Of a DNA stretch of 64,000 nt, positions 59,909 to 64,000 are shown piece after piece; position 1 is the first letter of the stretch; every line of letters starts with the position of its first letter. The position numbers and the translations under genes were made by a program. The notes beneath the pieces are model-generated. The model was not told the DNA's origin, made no database searches, and was given only the letters and a program-made list of their open reading frames with translations. The DNA comes from Thereva unica (Eukaryota; Arthropoda; Insecta; Diptera; Therevidae), in contig OX465284.1 of NCBI GenBank assembly GCA_949987705.1, forward strand, positions 117,471,052-117,535,051, given 5' to 3'.

Positions 59909-61682
59909 ACCTTGCGCAGAAGTTTAGACAATATTTGTAAATTCCATCGACTGTAGGGATGCACTAAAGTTCTATTACAAACAGCTTACAAATAGCACAT
60001 TTAAAACAGGAGTTCCTATCGAGCAACAATCCTTCGACCTACCATTGAGCAATCATCGTCCAAGCACCGGTTTTACACCGTTTCAAGTCAAAGAGGAAAT
60101 CCCAAGATGAAATTCAATAGCTTAAAACCAGACCACGTACTACGGGCCTGTTTTAAGAGTTGGATGATCCAACTTGCATCGATAGTGTATGATTTTAAAA
60201 GACATCGAAATAAAAACTGATAAACAACAATGCCTTTTGATTTTTTAACACTTTTTTTACAGAATTTACAATCCATAAGAATAATAGTACTTGCCACTTG
60301 ACTATGCAGTTCAGGGACGAATGCTGTACGGTGATCAACTACACCAAAGCGGAACTGTGTTGTAGCCGTACGGAAGCATGTTAACGATGTTGAAGGCTTG
60401 CTTTTAAGGTGTGTAGTTAGTCAATAAAAGATAATAAGAAATAAATAAAAATATTGTTTTCTTTTAAAGTACTAATATGTGGGAAAGTAGAAAAAGTATA
60501 TAAACAAAACGAATATGTTCTTAAAAACTACTCTGAAATAGCGAAACAATCATAATTCCCCATAATTCTCATATTTCCCCCGAACAACATAATCCATCAC
60601 TGCACAATCAGTGCTCTATAGTGGCACTCGCCATTAAACAATTTAGGTGGTCCCCAAAAACCGCAGCAACTGCTCCACACGTACCAAGTGCAATGCCAAG
60701 GTAACAACCATCGCGCGACCAGCTCCACACAGCTCACGTTACGAAACATGCAGTTGTTTTTAATGAAGCTGATTTTCGCTGGCGCAATTGCAGCGCGAAA
60801 ACAAGTGCTTGGGTTGTCACTGAAACCGAATTATTTAATAAAGCAAAAATATAGCAGAATCACGATATGAACCGTTCAATGAAGCGGTGCAGATGCAAAC
60901 AACATGACTATATAATAGTTTCTGCTAATCCAATCATAGCTCGACCTTGCAACGCGAAAACTAGAAAATGGTTATTATTAGTAAAAAAACGATGATTAAT
61001 AACCGCAAATTGTGCTGCTTAAAATCCTAAAATATTTTTGCTTATCATTCATCCACAACCTTAGCGAGTGGCTCTAGCCAACTACTAGAGTCTAGTCCGT
61101 GCTGTGCAATGCTGTACGAGTTGCTGTAGCCCCCATGCTCGGCTAGAAGTGCACGTCGCGCAATTACATGATTTCCTGCACGAAAAGCATTCATTAATTT
61201 CCTTCAGTTCAGTTCAATTTCATTATCTTCGATGCGCGACCTTTAAACCTCGTTGATTACTGCAGCAATTCGAGCAATCATAGATGAAAGCTAGCCGTTG
61301 ACCAAAAATCTTCGATAATGATAAGAGCAGTTTCTTTCGCTCGCTGATAACAGCACGAAAATAAGTTTTTGCTTTTGAAGTTATCGCAGAGTTGAAGGAA
61401 AAAATTTATTGATTCCATTTAAGCTCAATAAAATAATTGATAAGTTTTCAGTATTGGACACTTTTATTTGTTAGGAGTTTGAAGCAGATAAGAAGTGGGC
61501 AACTAAAATTAACTTTGCCTTTGCTAGATAAAAAAGAAACCTACTATAGGTAGCAAGTCTGAATTAGCATCTTCTACAGAAATGATTCAGCGAAAAAAAT
61601 TTAAGACAACTTCCTAGTAAAAGTAGGAATTTTTTGAATTCCTGATAAAGATTTATAAGATCTAATTACAAGCAATAAGTAA
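59909..61682. other. Intergenic, no gene recognised
   Basis: No supported gene or defined repeat. Confidence 0.35.
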
Positions 61683-62368
61683 GGGGTCGTCCATAAATTA
61701 CGTGAGGCGTTTAGGGGAGGGAGGGGGTCGAGCCGAATCTCACCAAATCTCACGTGGGGGAGAGGGGGGGTCTCGGCAAATATCACGTAATTTTTTTGTT
61801 TTAAAGAAACAGTGTAAAATTGCGAGAAAACTGGGTTAAATTAAGTAAAACAAGATGTACTTTCACTTACAGGCCGCCGGTAGGAAGTGGCCTGTCAGAC
61901 CAGGTCGACCAGCATGACTAAGCTTGACTCAGTCTAACTGAGGGATGATACTTCAGGTATCCGCCAGACAGGCCGTGGTATGCAGATGAAATCATGATTG
62001 TCTACAGACACACAGGTGAAAACGACTGCTTAGCATAGCAGGCTATTAATTCAAGCGCAAAAATGTTCATGGCCTCAACGAAAGCTTCAAGGCGGCTCCA
62101 GCCTCACGCCGCGCCGTGAACACTCGCAAACAAGCGCGAACGCGAGTGTGGATGGTTTTCACGCTTAGCTCGTGCCTTGTTTTCTGTTTATGAGTGGATA
62201 CAGCGTGAATTCTTCTCGTCAATTCACGGCTCGAGAGTGAATAGAAGCTCAGATCTGACGATAAATTCGATTTTTGTCAGTTTTTTTTGAGCCACAGGCA
62301 TTCTTGGACTTCAGGCCATATACATAGTTGGCGGCCGGTGAGTGTATGGTAATACTTGGCCTCAGGGC
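61683..62368. repeat. Composite repeat, inverted copy of 36715-37135
   Basis: Part 2 comes first (61683-61790: GGGGTCGTCCATAAATTACG, GTGAGGCGTTTAGGGG, CTCACGTGGGGGAG). About 290 bp of other sequence follow, then part 1 (about 62085-62368: CCGTGAACACTCGC, GAGTGTGGATGGTTTTC, CGTGAATTC, CAATTCACGGC). The insert explains why this copy is longer. Confidence 0.78.
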
Positions 62369-63018
62369 TGTAACGGTCGGTTGTAAAATTTATTGTGAAT
62401 GGGAAATTAACGTTCGAAAACACTTTGTAGAAATGGAAATTTTTCAAAAATCACTGTGCGGAATCAGGAAATTTTAAGAAAAGATAGGCGAGAAATTAAA
62501 ACAAAAAATAGGGGGGAAAATTTTTGATTAGAGTCGGAAAAGGTAGAGAGTTTTTTTGGAATTTTGAGGTGAAAGGTTTTAGTACGGAAAAAGTTGAATT
62601 TTCTTGAAAAAGTTAAAAATTATTAAATAGAAAAAATTAAGATTTATTAAGTACGGAAAACCTTTAGTATCCATTTTATTGTCAAAATAACTAGGGATTG
62701 CGTTGCGAGTTAACAACACCCAGGACTAGTTTGGCGATGCGGCTCAGGCGAGGACCGGAGAATGATGGACGGAAGTCAAAGTTGCACAGACACAGGTAAG
62801 TAGTGAACCAACCGCGGTAAGCCCCGGCCACACACCCCACGACCCCTCCGGCGAGCTAGACAACTCCGTGTGGCCGGCGTAGGAGTTCCGGATTTTCTTT
62901 TTATTTCTTATGTATGGTGTTGGCTCCTTGGCCATGCTCTTCCGGGCTTGTGGCTAAGGGGGTAACACCTCGCATAAGTGGCGCCCACTATTTAGATCGC
63001 GCCATTTATGCTGTTACA
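62369..63018 (+). mobile_element. Candidate 5' LTR of an LTR retrotransposon
   Basis: A 650-bp segment begins TGTAAC and ends GTTACA, the inverted TG...CA ends expected of an LTR. It is followed after 4 bases by a TGGCGCCCAACG primer-binding-site match. Its start coincides with the edge of the composite repeat before it. The 3' LTR would lie beyond the window, so the duplication cannot be tested here. No gag frame is recognised in the remaining 960 bp. Confidence 0.45.
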
Positions 63019-63028
63019 TAAATGGCGC
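62999..63028 (+). other. Perfect 12-bp hairpin across the LTR/primer-site boundary
   Basis: GCGCCATTTATG, loop CTGTTA, CATAAATGGCGC. All 12 pairs are Watson-Crick. The right arm includes the first six bases of the proposed primer-binding site. Confidence 0.9.
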
Positions 63029-63034
63029 CCAACG
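63023..63034 (+). other. Candidate tRNA primer-binding site
   Basis: TGGCGCCCAACG matches the first 12 bases of the site complementary to the 3' end of insect tRNA-Lys (TGGCGCCCAACGTGGGGC from general knowledge). The next six bases do not match. Confidence 0.45.
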
Positions 63035-64000
63035 CAGCTTTTAAAGCCCGTTGACTGTCCTACACGGACCTTGAAGTTTAAATTTTTTTTGGTTTAGTAC
63101 CACTTGTGCCTTCACGGACAACTTTTGATTTTTTTTTGTTTATGGTTCACCACACTTACCCAGCGCTCGCTGTGGGCTAAGGTAGTACCGCGAGGCCTTA
63201 GTCCTTGTCTGTTTTGCTGAATTTTTTTTTTTCAGCGTTTGTCCAAATTCTAGGTGAATTTTTATTTGTCTTCGCTTTTAGGCCTACCCGTTCTATTCTG
63301 CGGTAACTTCTTCGTTTTGGAGTAGCTTCGAGCCATGCTGACCTGCACGGCTTGCTAACAAGCGGGTGTTCGCTTGGCTATGCGTGTAGGTGTAGTAGTG
63401 GTTCATCTTTGTCCTGGTTCTAGGGTCGGCGACTCTGGTATCAGGCGTGATACCGCCTGCCACTGCGTCGGTCTTTGAACAGGATCTTCTTTAATTTTCC
63501 TGGTGGATGTTGAAGTTGGTGCAAGGGCTTAACCGTCTTTGGTAACAGGCGTGTTACCGCCTGCCACTGCGCCCCTTGTTCCTTCGGATGGTCCATCCAG
63601 CTTTTTTAAATTCTATTCTTTTGTTTATGTCCTGAGTTTTTTTTTCGTCTGTTCCTCCCAACTGATTGATTTTCCGAAAGGTAGCTCAGTTGTGGTTGAA
63701 CAGCGGATCCCCCAAATTTTTTTTATTTTTTGAAGAAGTTTCCTTTATTTTCCGTGACTGTGCGATTTTGAGTTTTGTTTCCGTCCTTCTTTCGGTGCGG
63801 ACCTGAAGCTGGGTCGGAGACCTGGATGACACTTGGTGATGACTATGCTTCATGGTTTTCACCAACTGCCATCGAGGACATCGACCATGCGGGAGCCCTG
63901 AGGGGATTGGCGTCTGCCTCAACCATTCCTAAATCAGTATTGAATCAAAGCGTTTACACACTTATCTACACTAAAATATACATACACTAATACACTTTTA
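63035..64000 (+). other. Candidate retrotransposon leader
   Basis: T-rich sequence with several GCC/GGC-rich hairpins and no recognisable gag. The frame at 63775-63990 (71 codons) has no known domain. Confidence 0.3.
63437..63571 (+). repeat. Two 31-bp hairpin units with a compensatory change
   Basis: Unit 1 (63437-63467) starts GGTATCAGGCGTGATACC and unit 2 (63541-63571) starts GGTAACAGGCGTGTTACC; both continue GCCTGCCACTGCG. Each forms GGTA.CA/TG.TACC around GGCG, and the only two differences between units are paired with each other. Confidence 0.85.

Noticed and set aside
1..64000. CRISPR array, bacterial operon or phage system
   Set aside because: Spliced genes, polyadenylation signals and SINEs show this is eukaryotic; no regularly spaced repeats of the CRISPR kind are present.

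Overview
This is animal nuclear DNA, almost certainly from an insect and possibly a beetle (the order is a weak inference). It is AT-rich. Its genes are split by GT-AG introns and use AATAAA signals. Their products are typical insect or metazoan proteins: 4E-T, a tramtrack-type BTB zinc-finger protein, UBE2H and an EFCAB1/calaxin-like EF-hand protein. The non-coding DNA is rich in MITE-like inverted repeats, tRNA-derived SINEs and decayed retrotransposons. There are no bacterial or viral operons and no CRISPR array.

Layout. 0.2-17 kb is gene-dense: a 5-exon gene of unknown family (182-1350, +); 4E-T/EIF4ENIF1 (2122-6369, -), with a tandemly duplicated candidate first exon at 6279-6369 and 7121-7211; a TIR-bounded element carrying a THAP-like exon (8613-9336); a 5-exon BTB-C2H2 gene (9633-11091, +); an 830-bp foldback element (11772-12601); and a 5-exon type I membrane protein gene (13690-16630, -) with a MITE in one intron. 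17-48 kb has no gene I can support. It holds SINE copies, palindromic repeats, and remnants of non-LTR, mariner-like and LTR elements. UBE2H (48055-48603, +) follows as a single coding exon. A second repeat-containing stretch leads to the EF-hand gene (54333-57753, +, four coding exons). The right end carries RT relics, inverted copies of a repeat also seen at 36.7-37.1 kb, and what looks like a 5' LTR, primer-binding site and structured leader of an LTR retrotransposon running off the window (62369-64000).

The genes do not form an operon or shared pathway: 4E-T acts in mRNA repression and P-bodies, the BTB protein probably in transcription, UBE2H in ubiquitin transfer, and the EF-hand protein in calcium sensing, probably ciliary. 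The observations most worth following are the duplicated alternative 4E-T first exons, the THAP exon inside a TIR element, and the paired leader hairpins with a compensatory base change. Gene models were spliced by eye from reading frame and splice-site consensus. Relics were recognised by motif memory, not by database search.
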